Below are positions 1 to 8,584 of a DNA stretch of 64,000 bases, piece after piece. Under the pieces are notes generated by a model that was given only the letters and a program-made list of their open reading frames with translations, ran no database searches and was not told the origin of the DNA. The stretch's first letter is position 1. Each line of letters starts with the position of its first letter. The position numbers and the translations under genes were made by a program. The DNA is from Cristatella mucedo (lineage: Eukaryota; Bryozoa; Phylactolaemata; Cristatellidae), in the NCBI GenBank assembly GCA_009760855.2, contig WPIO01000016.1, positions 2,780,001 to 2,844,000 on the forward strand, given 5' to 3'.

Positions 1-7
1 CCAACGA

Positions 8-160
8 TTCCTGGTTTGGCACAGCAGTCAAGGTTCTTGTGTTTAATGCCCGAGGTCAAGGTGCTCACTTTTACTACCGCGGTCGTGGGCATGAGCCCTG
101 AGGCATGTGTGAAGCGCCTGTATAGATATTCAGTTTCCTTAGGCTGCTATACAAATTAAT
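8..160 (+). repeat. SINE-B copy, tRNA-derived
   Basis: Diverged copy of the SINE-B family defined by comparison with 29480-29625. It has a box-A-like 'GGTTTGGCACAG', a box-B-like 'GTGGGCATGAGCCC' and the typical 3' end with 'TTAGGCTGCTATACAAATTA'. It is probably in an intron of, or upstream of, the Hsp70-like gene. Confidence 0.65.
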
Positions 161-1325
161 TATACATTTCGTATTCCTAGACGCTGCGCCGATTCAGGCA
201 GGTGTGCCGACCACAGCAGACCACGATAGCAGCTGTGAACGGACATATCCATGGAAAATGCATATTACATAGCAAACGAGAGGCACGCGTGCATAGCATC
301 GGCCATAGTCCAGAGATCACTAGTTCGATGACGAAAGTACAACTGACTGACCAACCACTACCGATGTTCATTTAAACTTTGTAAACTGTGCACTATATCC
401 TGTCCGGTCCCTAACCCTAATAATTCATCAGCCGCTAATGATCTCTAACGCTTTCATGATAGGGCTAATTTAGCGTGCCAACGTTTCGCCGCTACTTCAT
501 TACATTAAGGTTAACGTCGGCCGCAATAATTTAATTACGTAACTGCATTTATGTACAGCTTACGACGTGGCCGGATTATTGAAAGAGCTTGCCTCGGTGA
601 TGTTCTCTCGCAATGCATACATACCGGCCCAGCGCACAAGTCGCACATAAATCGGGTTACACTTTTAAACACCGAGCTGCTTTTAAGCCTGCTCATCGAA
701 GCTATTTCATAAGAGATCTTCAGTTTGAAGTCGGTGGGCAAGCTCAAAATTCGTACTCACGTTGCGGTGCAGAATGAACTTAAATTATACCCGAAGCCGG
801 ACGGAAGCCCACGGAAAATTGATGATGCATTTACAGCTCTCCTTTTATTTTGTGACGACTATGTTGCCACATTTTGGGGTTTGACCATTTTTCTGGCGGA
901 GCTTTTCTTCGGAGCATGGAGTATGCTTAAGGTTACACACATTTGCACATATATATGTAAAAAAGCATATACTTTTATATTATTTATAGTTACTGTAAGC
1001 AAGCGAAATCGCGTTAGTATCACTGCACTGTCCTCGTTTAGAAAGGCGTTGGCATGAATATTTTATCAGCCTCATCCATCGGGCAAACGGCCTTGCTTTC
1101 GTGCTCGGGACGTTTATCCTTACAGCTGGTTACGGGACTTGTATCTAAGTTGGATTATTTTGAATCCATCTGAATTTATCAGCTTCTTAGCTCTAGAGAA
1201 CTCAACTCCTGCTCATACAATTGAAGGAAAGTGTCCTCGTTTTGAACGCACCAGTTATTAGCAACGCATTCGGTTGACCCTAGCTGCATTCGAGCAGACT
1301 TAATTTTCGCACGCCCTCTTTTCAG
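161..1325. other. unassigned, probable Hsp70 intron
   Basis: No convincing coding exon on either strand. Because the exon at 1326 starts in the middle of a codon, this stretch is most simply the preceding intron, and the upstream exons lie outside the window. Confidence 0.4.
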
Positions 1326-1420
1326 AGGCAAAGCTAGCTTTCATTCGAGCAATCGCCGACGCCCGAGATACGATGGCAGATCCGGAGAAAGTTCAAGGTC
1401 GATTTTCGAGGGACGACAAG
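1326..1420 (+). CDS. Hsp70-family chaperone, lid exon (partial gene)
   Basis: Internal exon of an Hsp70-family protein. After acceptor 'CTTTTCAG' it opens with two bases of a split codon and then encodes 31 residues, from AKLAFIRAIADARDTM to VQGRFSRDDK. It ends at donor AAG|GTGATC in phase 0. This matches the start of the alpha-helical lid of the Hsp70 substrate-binding domain, where family members have a helix, an '..EKLQGK' turn and '..EDK'. Joined to the exon at 1700 it reads continuously into the rest of the lid. The ATPase domain and beta-sandwich must be encoded upstream of the window. An intron inside the lid excludes an intronless, heat-inducible-type copy. I infer a molecular chaperone; the compartment cannot be decided from this fragment. 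It could be a pseudogene fragment, since no more of the gene is visible. Confidence 0.72.
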
Positions 1421-1588
1421 GTGATCGAGCTCGCTGCTTTGCAGACCGACAATAAAGTTCCTGTAAAGGGCCCCGTGGACGCCGGAGAGACGAGCGTGGA
1501 GCCGGGGCAGCGCAGGCGCCCCAGCTCACTCCTCCGGTCCGTCGCTCCTCTTCGGCTCGTCGCTTGCAGTGTGTCACGTGACGCACCA

Positions 1589-1612
1589 GCTGCTGCTGCT
1601 GCTGCTGCTGCC
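1589..1612. repeat. (CTG)n microsatellite
   Basis: About seven to eight CTG/GCT triplets inside the short intron (1421-1699) between the two Hsp70 exons. It is intronic if the splicing is right, so it is not a polyglutamine or polyleucine tract. Confidence 0.8.
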
Positions 1613-1699
1613 CCGCACACCCGAGTCCTCGCGCAATCCGCTTCCAAGTTCACGTGTTCACGCGCTTGAGCGCTGTGTTTTTTCGCCCCGTTTTCGCAG

Positions 1700-1849
1700 A
1701 CGGTCATCAACAATACGTGCAACGAGAAGCAGCAGTGGCTGGACACGAATCCTGAAGCCACCACTCTGGACTTCATACTGCAGAAGAAGGACTTGGAGGA
1801 CACGCTGGCGCCGATATGGGTAAAGCTGACTGAACCACCTCGTAAGTAG
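1700..1849 (+). CDS. Hsp70-family chaperone, C-terminal lid exon
   Basis: Follows acceptor 'TTTTCGCAG' in phase 0, which fits the preceding exon exactly. It encodes TVINNTCNEKQQWLDTN, then an acidic helix with 'FILQKKDLEDTLAPIWVKL', then EPPRK and a TAG at 1847-1849. The pattern 'CNE..xWLDxN ... F..KKKELE ... PI..KL' is diagnostic of the Hsp70 lid (helices B to D), where cytosolic and ER members read 'WLD(K)N ... KELE ... NPIISKLY'. If this is the true end, the protein lacks both the flexible Gly/Met-rich tail and a C-terminal EEVD or KDEL motif. However, a strong donor, CCTC|GTAAGT, lies at 1841/1842, two codons before the stop. The gene may therefore splice onward to a tail exon I could not identify. 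Polyadenylation signal not found nearby. Confidence 0.72.
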   Translation, partial: TVINNTCNEKQQWLDTNPEATTLDFILQKKDLEDTLAPIWVKLTEPPRK

Positions 1850-2660
1850 CTTCCGGGCGATTGGGTGCAACGTGTGTTGAAATGCATAGGGAAACCTCGA
1901 AGCCTCGTGATACTCCATGGCTGCTCGGTTTTAACGGTCATCGTTGCTTCGTATAATTTTCACGAGCGAGCGTTCGCGACTAGAGCCGAATGGACTCTGG
2001 AAATTGAGAATGCCACTCTGTTGAGCATACAGGACGGCTCTTACTTTTCTCCGCACGCGTGCATGTGCTGCAATAGGCCGTCTAGCGAGCGTGCAGCTCC
2101 TGTCAATCTGATTACTCGCATTTGCACCATTCTGCACCGCAAACCATCTTTACCAAAATCCTGTTGCCGTAAGTCTGACACCAATGGCCAGTAAGCTTCA
2201 AAACATAAAGTGAAGAATCCTGCAGAAAATGTCTTCAAAAATCACCGTGAAGTATAAAAAGTGCAATCGCGGGACGTCAGAGGCATTGAAAGCCACTCAC
2301 CGCCCGATGACTTTGGTGACCTCGGCGACCTCGTCTCTTGCCACCATCAACAACCGGAGCAGCCGGCGAATGAAGATTCGTTGCAGGTCCGGAATTCCAA
2401 AGGAAAACCTCGACTGAGAATTAGATTAGGAACCGACTGCGATTTGTGTAGTGTTGCACACTCTCTAAAAGTTTTGCAGCGCGCTAGAAAGTTCCAAAAG
2501 GATTCTTCGATTCGTTCTCGAGAGTTGAGCAGAGCGAGGCCTCCGAAGTCTCCGAGTGGCAGGAGTCGTCTCTGCTCAACCGTTTCGATAGAAAACGTTC
2601 CAATGGTTGATTTATTTCGTGGCAACCGTATTGGGAGCTGGGTGGGAAAGCGTAAATGTA
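1850..2660. other. unassigned, 3' of Hsp70 exon
   Basis: Short open frames only. One acidic stretch (about 2279-2386) looks superficially coding after a 'GTCAG' acceptor, but its phase does not fit the 1842 donor, so no exon is called. Confidence 0.3.
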
Positions 2661-2663
2661 AAT

Positions 2664-2753
2664 GTAAATGTGGGCAAATGTAAAGCGCCTAGAGAGAGAT
2701 TGAGTTCTCTGAAGGTGCTTTATCAAGTGCATTATTATTATTCTTATTATTAA
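2664..2753 (+). repeat. CR1-like LINE 3' tail, truncated
   Basis: Contains 'AAATGTAAAGCGCCTAGAGA', 'TTCTCTGAAGGTGCTTTATC' and an (ATT)n end. The same 3' terminus ends the longer reverse-transcriptase-bearing copies at 7271-8451 (minus) and 62960-63421 (plus), so this is a severely 5'-truncated insertion or a SINE sharing that tail. Confidence 0.75.
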
Positions 2754-2829
2754 AGCCACGCACCCTAACGTTGAAACAATCGCGGTTTTTGTGAAAGCGA
2801 AGTAGACATCTGGCGAGTCCGTCGCCCAA

Positions 2830-3740
2830 CGCCCAGTCAGCAGAATCGAACCACGTGACTGGGACAGAGGAGGAAGTGCACAGAGTGCCGGCCGCGACGG
2901 AGCTGCACTGACTTATTGAGCGGCACGGCCGCGGCTAGAATTTCCCTGACGACAATGGGGACGCCGGCGCAAGCCGAGCGCTGGACGCTGGCCATCCGAG
3001 TCGCTCCACGACAGACTATCCGCGACGTCATCGGATGCAGGAGCCAGTTCGGATAGGCAATGTTTGCAACCTGGCAGTAGTGGCGGACGCGAGATGGCGC
3101 GCGAGGCGTCACGTTCGAACCGCGACACCGGGGCACCGCGACGAAGGCGTAGCAGACGCCGCGAGGACAGCGACGACGCGCTCACCGGACGCGAACAGCC
3201 ACATGCGCCCGGCCACGCTCCTGCCCCGTCCTGACGCGGCGAGCGCCCGCCGCCGGCGACGGCCGTGGGTGCACGCGCGGCGTATTCCCCACGACGCCAA
3301 TCCCGCACGCCGACGCTCGAGCGTCGGCGATTCACTTCCGGCGTTCGCCCGCGGCTTTTCCTCGCGCCGCGCCTGCTGGACGGAGGCTGCGCTCGGCGCA
3401 TGCCGGCGCATGTTGGCGCCAACCGAGCGGTTCTCCTCCGCTCGCTGTGCCGCTAGCGCCGCGTTCGACGTTCGACGTCGCTTCCGCCATTTGAAAACGC
3501 TTCGCAGGCACTCCGGCAAAGAAGCCTTGAGGTAGGTGCGGGACTGCCGCGTCCTTCGGCCGCCAACGCATTCGGTGCCCGACTGGCGGCGGTGCTGGCA
3601 CGTGACCGCCGCCTTGTAGCGCGCCGGTCACGTGTCGCTCACGCTTCGGCTGCCATCCCGCTAGCCACCCGCAGTGCCGCCAACGCACCCGCACGTGCTG
3701 CAGCGGCGTCGGCGCTGCGGCCGCTGCCGCCAAAGCAGTG
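2830..3740. promoter_or_regulatory. CpG-rich block
   Basis: Markedly GC-rich with frequent CG dinucleotides compared with the flanks. Long overlapping open frames in several phases here are Arg/Ala-rich and look like composition artefacts. It may be an island associated with a promoter, but no first exon is recognised on either strand. Confidence 0.35.
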
Positions 3741-4380
3741 ACAGCACTTCGTCGGCGCGCTAACTACATGACCGCTGCACCGGAAATGGCGTCACTCGTT
3801 GCTCCGTGGCAGACTTCGCGCCTGTCTCCTGCAGCACGCTTTCTCCTGTCGCGACCCACCACGTCGCGATGCCTCGCCCGCCCATCTGACTGACGTGAGC
3901 GCGGCTTTCGCTACCGTTCGTGCCTAAACTATTTTCAGGAGCCTCCCTCCTTCCCTCCCCCACTCCCTCCCTCCCTCCCTCCCTCCCTCCCCCCGTACGC
4001 AAACAGCATGGCGGTTTGCTTCTCTCACGCGATATGTTCGAGCACTTTCTCTCGCGCTGCACACTCTAAAGAGCCAGCAGCTGAGCGAGCGCTCACGTGT
4101 GGACGTGGCATGGCAAGGTCACGTAGCAAGGTCACACGTTGCAGCGCGAAGTCGTGTCGCACGAAGCCCGCTCGCCTAGCAACTCTTCACGGGCCATCTT
4201 AGCGTGCAGGAGAAAGGACAGGAGGGAGAGCTGGAGCATGAGCAGAGCATGCGCTGCCCTGATAGCGTTCGTTCGTTCGTTCGTTCGTTGGAATTTCTCT
4301 ACTTCCGTGCACTTCGCGCGAAACGAGAGGACAAACTTATATAGAAGAAACTTGAGCAGCTTTCGTAATGATTAGTCACT
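3741..4380. other. unassigned, with simple repeats
   Basis: No gene seen. Contains a (CCCT)n run at about 3954-3993 and a (GTTC)n run at about 4266-4290. Confidence 0.4.
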
Positions 4381-4381
4381 G

Positions 4382-4503
4382 ACTCATTCAGGCGCATCAC
4401 GTATTCCACATGTCTCGATCCGCCTCAACCTCGGCATTCAAGTACATTCACCTTGACCTCGATCGGGGCAAGCACCTTAACCACTGGGCCAAACCGGCAC
4501 TGC
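4382..4503 (-). repeat. SINE-B copy, 3' truncated
   Basis: Reverse-strand SINE-B: 'GGGCAAGCACCTTAACCACT' and 'GGGCCAAACCGGCAC' are the reverse complement of its box-A end. The distal 3' tail is missing, and a (GA)n tract starts just to the right. Confidence 0.65.
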
Positions 4504-4532
4504 ACGAATATAGAGAGGAAGCTAGTCAGTGA

Positions 4533-4549
4533 CCGAGAGACGGAGACGC

Positions 4550-4605
<56 letters not shown>

Positions 4606-4688
4606 CATATAGCAAGCGATTGAATGACAATGTGAGAAATGGATATATAGCGAGAGACGTAGAGAGAGAAAGAGAGAGAGAGACATAT

Positions 4689-4743
<55 letters not shown>

Positions 4744-4985
4744 TAGAAAGATAGAGAGAGAGAGAGACATATAGAAAGATAGAGAGAGAGAGAGACATAT
4801 AGAAAGATAGAGAGAGAGAAGAAGAAGAGGTGTTGAGACGCAGAAAATATATGTGTGCAGTGTGTATATATATATATATATATGCGTGTGTGTGCGTGCG
4901 TGTGTGTGTGTGTGCATGCGTGCGTGCGTGCGTGTGGGTGCGTGCGTGTGGGTGTGTGGGTGTGGTTGCGCGCGTGCTCGCCTGT
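4533..4985. repeat. compound (GA)n / GATAGA / (TA)n / (TGCG)n array
   Basis: A pure (GA)n block at 4552-4605 is followed by (GA)n interleaved with 'CATATAGAAAGATA' units to about 4820, then (TA)n at 4865-4883 and a (TG/CG)n tract to about 4975. Long Ser/Leu or Val/Cys open frames here are repeat artefacts. Confidence 0.95.
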
Positions 4986-5375
4986 GCAGTGGCGGAGCGA
5001 AGGGGTTTCTATTGTCCCCATTCCTGTTCCTACGCCCCGCGACCGTCACCAACGGAAAAAGCTACGATTTAGTTTCACTCAATGAGCAACCGTTGAGTTC
5101 TTGTCGCATAAACACCATGATTTTACGCTACAATTTTTGTTAATTCTGGGTCTGGCCCGGCTACTTTCGCGTGTGCATGCATGAGAGAGTCTGAGAGAGA
5201 AATGGCGACCTGGAGGAGGATAGAGCGGGGGAGTGTGGGAGAAGAAATAAAGGGAGAGACGCCGAGAAGGATAGAGGAGGGATGGAGATGTTCAGTATAA
5301 AGAAAAGAGAAAACAGATGGTGAGAAAGCAGGCGCACAAAGCTAGTCACATGCACACAGAGAATGATATAGACTG
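4986..5375. other. unassigned
   Basis: Nothing recognisable beyond purine-rich imperfect repeats in 5180-5375. Confidence 0.35.
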
Positions 5376-5450
5376 GGAGAAAGGGAGAGAGCGAGATAGA
5401 GAGAGAGAGAGAGAGAGAGTAGGAGAGAGAGAGAGAGAGCGAAAGAGAAA
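5376..5450. repeat. (GA)n microsatellite
   Basis: Near-pure GA repeat interrupted by 'GATA' and 'GTAG'. Confidence 0.9.
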
Positions 5451-5667
5451 ATAAAGTTAATCTTTCGAACTCGAGTATTGGACCCAGGCAACCCGTTCCT
5501 GCAATCCAAGTGTTGATGTCTCGTAACATTTCTGAATGATAACAACTAGTCCAGGTTGTCATAGGAATGTGTGAATCTTGATCAAGCAACGCTGAAAACC
5601 TGGTCGACTTCGGTGGCTGGACTAAGCCACTTAATCCAGCGCTGCCTCTGGCATCGTCATGCTTTTT

Positions 5668-5745
5668 TAAAAATAATAATGATAGCACATATGATATAGC
5701 GCCCCCATAGAACTCAATCTAGGCACTTTGCATTGCTGCAGGAGT
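5668..5745 (-). repeat. CR1-like LINE 3' tail, truncated
   Basis: Reverse orientation: 'AATAATAATG' followed by 'ATATAGCGCCCCCATAGAAC', 'TCAATCTAGGCACTTTGCAT' and 'TGCTGCA'. This is a diverged version of the shared LINE 3' end. Confidence 0.65.
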
Positions 5746-6378
5746 GTTTGGGCTGTCATGCGAAACCCTTGTATCAGTGCCGAACTTCCAGACCAGGGCC
5801 TAGTTTCTGCTCGGCGGATACAGACACCAACTCAAGTCGAAGGAAGGCAGTCACTTGACTGGCCGCGCATATGCCCGTAAAGGCAGCAAACCAACGCGCC
5901 TGTCAAATGCCATTTGCCGCAAAGCGTTGCGCTGCGTTCCGCGAGGCTGAGCATGGCTCGGCCATTCGATGCAAACAGAACCGAGCTTCGTGAGCACGGA
6001 GAGGAGAGGCCATTTCGCGTAGAGCTTTTGTAAGTTTTATATTTGCAAGCGTCTCTTCTTCTTCTACCTCTTCTTCAGACAGCGGACACCAGTCTGTTTC
6101 GCGGGAGCGTTCGAGCTACACACCCAACCGGTCGGCGACCACCCGATGAACTTACGTCCGCCTCCAAACTTCCGGCGATGTCAGCGCGCCGGCGCTTGGA
6201 GAGCTGGACGCTTCCGCCGACTCGGCGAGCCGTAGACGTGCGACCGGTTGAAGCGAAACCCGTCGCGCAGTTGACGTTGTGCGCTCGCCCGCCACGCCTC
6301 AGAGCTGCGAGGCAAAACTGGACACCGAGCTAACCGATCGCATGTGAGCGCATCGCCCGTTTGTCACGGGTCGGCTGT

Positions 6379-6402
6379 GCGTGCGCGCGCTCGCGCGCAC
6401 GC
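6379..6402. repeat. inverted repeat, 11-bp arms
   Basis: GCGTGCGCGCG and its exact reverse complement CGCGCGCACGC flank a 2-base spacer. It is also alternating purine-pyrimidine and so a potential Z-DNA tract. Confidence 0.75.
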
Positions 6403-6462
6403 CGCTTAAGCGTGTGAGACCGGCTTACCACCTACTTCCGGCTGACGGCGTGCGGTGTGCCG

Positions 6463-6501
6463 CTCGCTCGCTGGGCGTCACAGCGACGCCCAGCGAGCGA
6501 G
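6463..6501. repeat. perfect 17-bp hairpin
   Basis: CTCGCTCGCTGGGCGTC (6463-6479) is followed by a 5-base loop and its exact reverse complement (6485-6501). It is the strongest short inverted repeat noticed in the window. Confidence 0.85.
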
Positions 6502-7144
6502 TGCGGCTGGACGCGCGATGCATGCGCCAGCGGTCGCAAACGCAAGTCGAGCGCGACAACATCTTTCGAATCTTTGTACTTTCTGAAGAACTGGCGCCAA
6601 CTCAGTTGTTTGCTTATCCTTCGCTTTCGTTTGAGAGAGATTGCGGATTGCTTTCGTCGGCTTCGCAGCTGCCGCAAAGGGGAAAAGCTAAGCGGCGAGG
6701 TTTGCGTAGCAGCATCTGTTCGCTCAATCTCGCGCGTTCTCGTCAATCTCGCCTCCGCGCGCTCCGGCTCACTCGTTCGGTGGTCACGCAACGTATGCAA
6801 GCTTTTTGGCTGCTTCGCAAACCCTGCGTCTATCGATGTTGCGGCCATGTTGCGGCGATGCACTGACCGCCGCTTTTCAAGAGCTGAACAGATAATTGCA
6901 TTGAGGGCAACGCGTGTATATCTCAGTAACTTGTACTCTGGCTACGCGGGCCACGTAGCTCACCCAATTGCGTCATGATTTACGCAAATGCTTGGGCATC
7001 AGGAAGTATTAGGAGCTCTATCGGACTGTGAGCGCCTAGCAAGTAGGCTTTCACCGACCAATGGGTATCCACACTACTGTAACAACTGGCCGCATCGGAG
7101 TTTGGGAGTGGCAAGAGCATAGATCCACTTTGCTGGTTCTATGC

Positions 7145-7250
7145 TCTATATATCTAATATATCTATATAATATATAATCTATAATATATAATCTATATAA
7201 TAATATATAATATATAATATATATTATATATATCTAAATAATCTATGCCA
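7145..7250. repeat. AT-rich low-complexity tract
   Basis: Repeating 'TATATAATCTATAATA'-type sequence directly beside the 3' end of the minus-strand LINE copy. Confidence 0.85.
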
Positions 7251-7270
7251 TCTATGGCCAAGTGCCACCA

Positions 7271-8451
7271 GCCTGCCTTGTAAAGATAATAACAATGCAC
7301 TTGATAAAGCACCCTCAGAGAACTCAATCTCTTTCTAGGCGCTTTACATTTGCTGCAAATGGAAGCGCGATTGAATGGTGAGTAATATCATGCTTGATAA
7401 ACAACACGAATAACATGGCTAGGGGTGACAGCCACAGGGTCAGCATTCAAGTGTGGATAGTGGCAGTATACACAGTGTCAGCATGCATCAGCACATGAAG
7501 GACGAATCACAGGGACCCACTAAATGCTGACCTAAATAGGTGTATTTGTAACTTCTTTTTAAATGTGGTCAAGTCAGGGGATGTTTTGACGCAAGTGGGG
7601 AGTTCCAAGCTTTGGGAGCATACGAACTAAATGCACGGTCTCCAAAGGATTTGAGGTTTGTACGAGGTATTGGTAGACTGTTGGATTCCGAAAAGCGGGT
7701 TGTACGGTGCTTGGCCTGGTGGGGGAATAGATCTGAGAGATAGGCTGGAGCCAAAGAATGAAGTGACCTAAAAGTGAGCAAACAAAACCTTGAAGTCAAT
7801 CCGTTGCTTGACTGGGAGCCAGTGCAGGTCGGCGAGAATTGGTGTGAGCAAATGTAAAGAGCCTAGAAAGAGATTGAGTTCTCTGAGGGCGCTTTATCAA
7901 GTGCATTATTATTATATTATTATTACAATGTGGCAACTACGACGCTCACGACAGACAAGCCTAGCTGCAGAGTTTTGCACCAGCTGTAATCGCCTGATTG
8001 CACATGCCGGTAGGCCAGCAAGCAGTGAATTGCAGAAGTCAAGACGAGATGTCACGAATGCATGGACCAACTTAGACGTGGTATCCTTATCTAAACAAGC
8101 CCGAATTTCAGCAATGTTATGAAGCTGAGAATAGGCAGATTTGACCGTGGAGCTGATGTGGTCGTCTAACGAGAGGTTGCTTTGGAACATGACACCTAGA
8201 TTTCAAGCTGATTCAACAGGAGATATGCTGGCAGAGCCATTTTTGAGCGTCAGCCTTTCCAATTTCTGAATTCCACTGGGTTTGCCCATAACTAGTAAGT
8301 TAGTTTTATCATCGTTTAGTTTTAGAAAATTTGCTGCCATCCATGTGCGGGTGTCATCCATCAATACATGCAGCAAGTGAGTTGAGAGAATTTGAGGAGC
8401 TTGAAGGCTTGGAGGGATCAAAGCAAAGGTACAATCGCCATTTTCCTTCAA
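7271..8451 (-). mobile_element. CR1-like non-LTR retrotransposon, 3' part
   Basis: Reading on the minus strand from 8451, a broken reverse transcriptase C-terminal region is visible. It includes 'NFLKLNDDKT' (8203-8451), then 'LHNIAEIRACLD' and 'SRLDFCNSLLAGLP' (7912-8190), then 'LHSLAPAYLSDL' and 'YAPKAWN' (7569-7799). These are hallmarks of the thumb and downstream region of CR1/Jockey-clade ORF2 proteins. The non-coding 3' end follows and finishes in the shared 'GGGTGCTTTATCAAG' terminus with a poor ATT tail at about 7271-7300. The frame is broken in at least two places and the 5' half is absent, so the copy is dead. A plus-strand tail element is inserted inside it (7848-7926). Confidence 0.85.
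7848..7926 (+). mobile_element. ATT-tailed element nested in LINE copy
   Basis: A plus-strand 3'-end unit ('CAAATGTAAAGAGCC...GGGCGCTTTATCAAG' plus ATT repeats) interrupts the minus-strand LINE. The related copy at about 55130-55160 reads straight across the same point ('...GGAATGTTGTGGCAAC'), which marks this as a secondary insertion. Confidence 0.8.
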
Positions 8452-8584
8452 CGATGCAACGTTTAGGGTCGTACTGTGGCTTTCGAAACAGCGACTGCTT
8501 CGCCGACGGCACGCGTGTGTGCGGCGAGCGCGCGCTACGTGTGAGAGCTATCAGTTACAACGGAACGAAGACGGTGCTAAGATG

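Larger units (their letters stand above)
6040..6880. promoter_or_regulatory. CpG-rich block with hairpins
   Basis: GC-rich, CG-dense block containing two strong inverted repeats (listed separately). Its open frames show no recognisable domain. Promoter function is only a guess; no exon is anchored here. Confidence 0.3.

Noticed and set aside
725-1057. 110-residue open frame as an Hsp70 upstream exon
   Set aside because: No similarity to the Hsp70 substrate-binding domain; would require a different phase from the split codon at 1326.
2279-2386. Acidic 'SPPDDFGDLGDLV' stretch as a tail exon of the Hsp70 gene
   Set aside because: Its acceptor phase does not fit the donor at 1842, and the frame continues without a credible stop into a LINE tail.
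2913-3535. Overlapping Arg/Ala-rich open frames on both strands
   Set aside because: High GC content removes stop codons in all frames. No domain, no repeatable motif and no splice-supported continuation.
4425-5052. Long open frames rich in Ser/Leu, His/Thr or Val/Cys
   Set aside because: They are read-through of (GA)n, (TG)n and (TA)n repeats in several frames. The same applies to open frames at 24137-24512, 25842-26264, 42756-43319 and 49576-50347.
6381-6978. Overlapping open frames in the second CpG block
   Set aside because: Same composition effect; no recognisable family and frames overlap on both strands.
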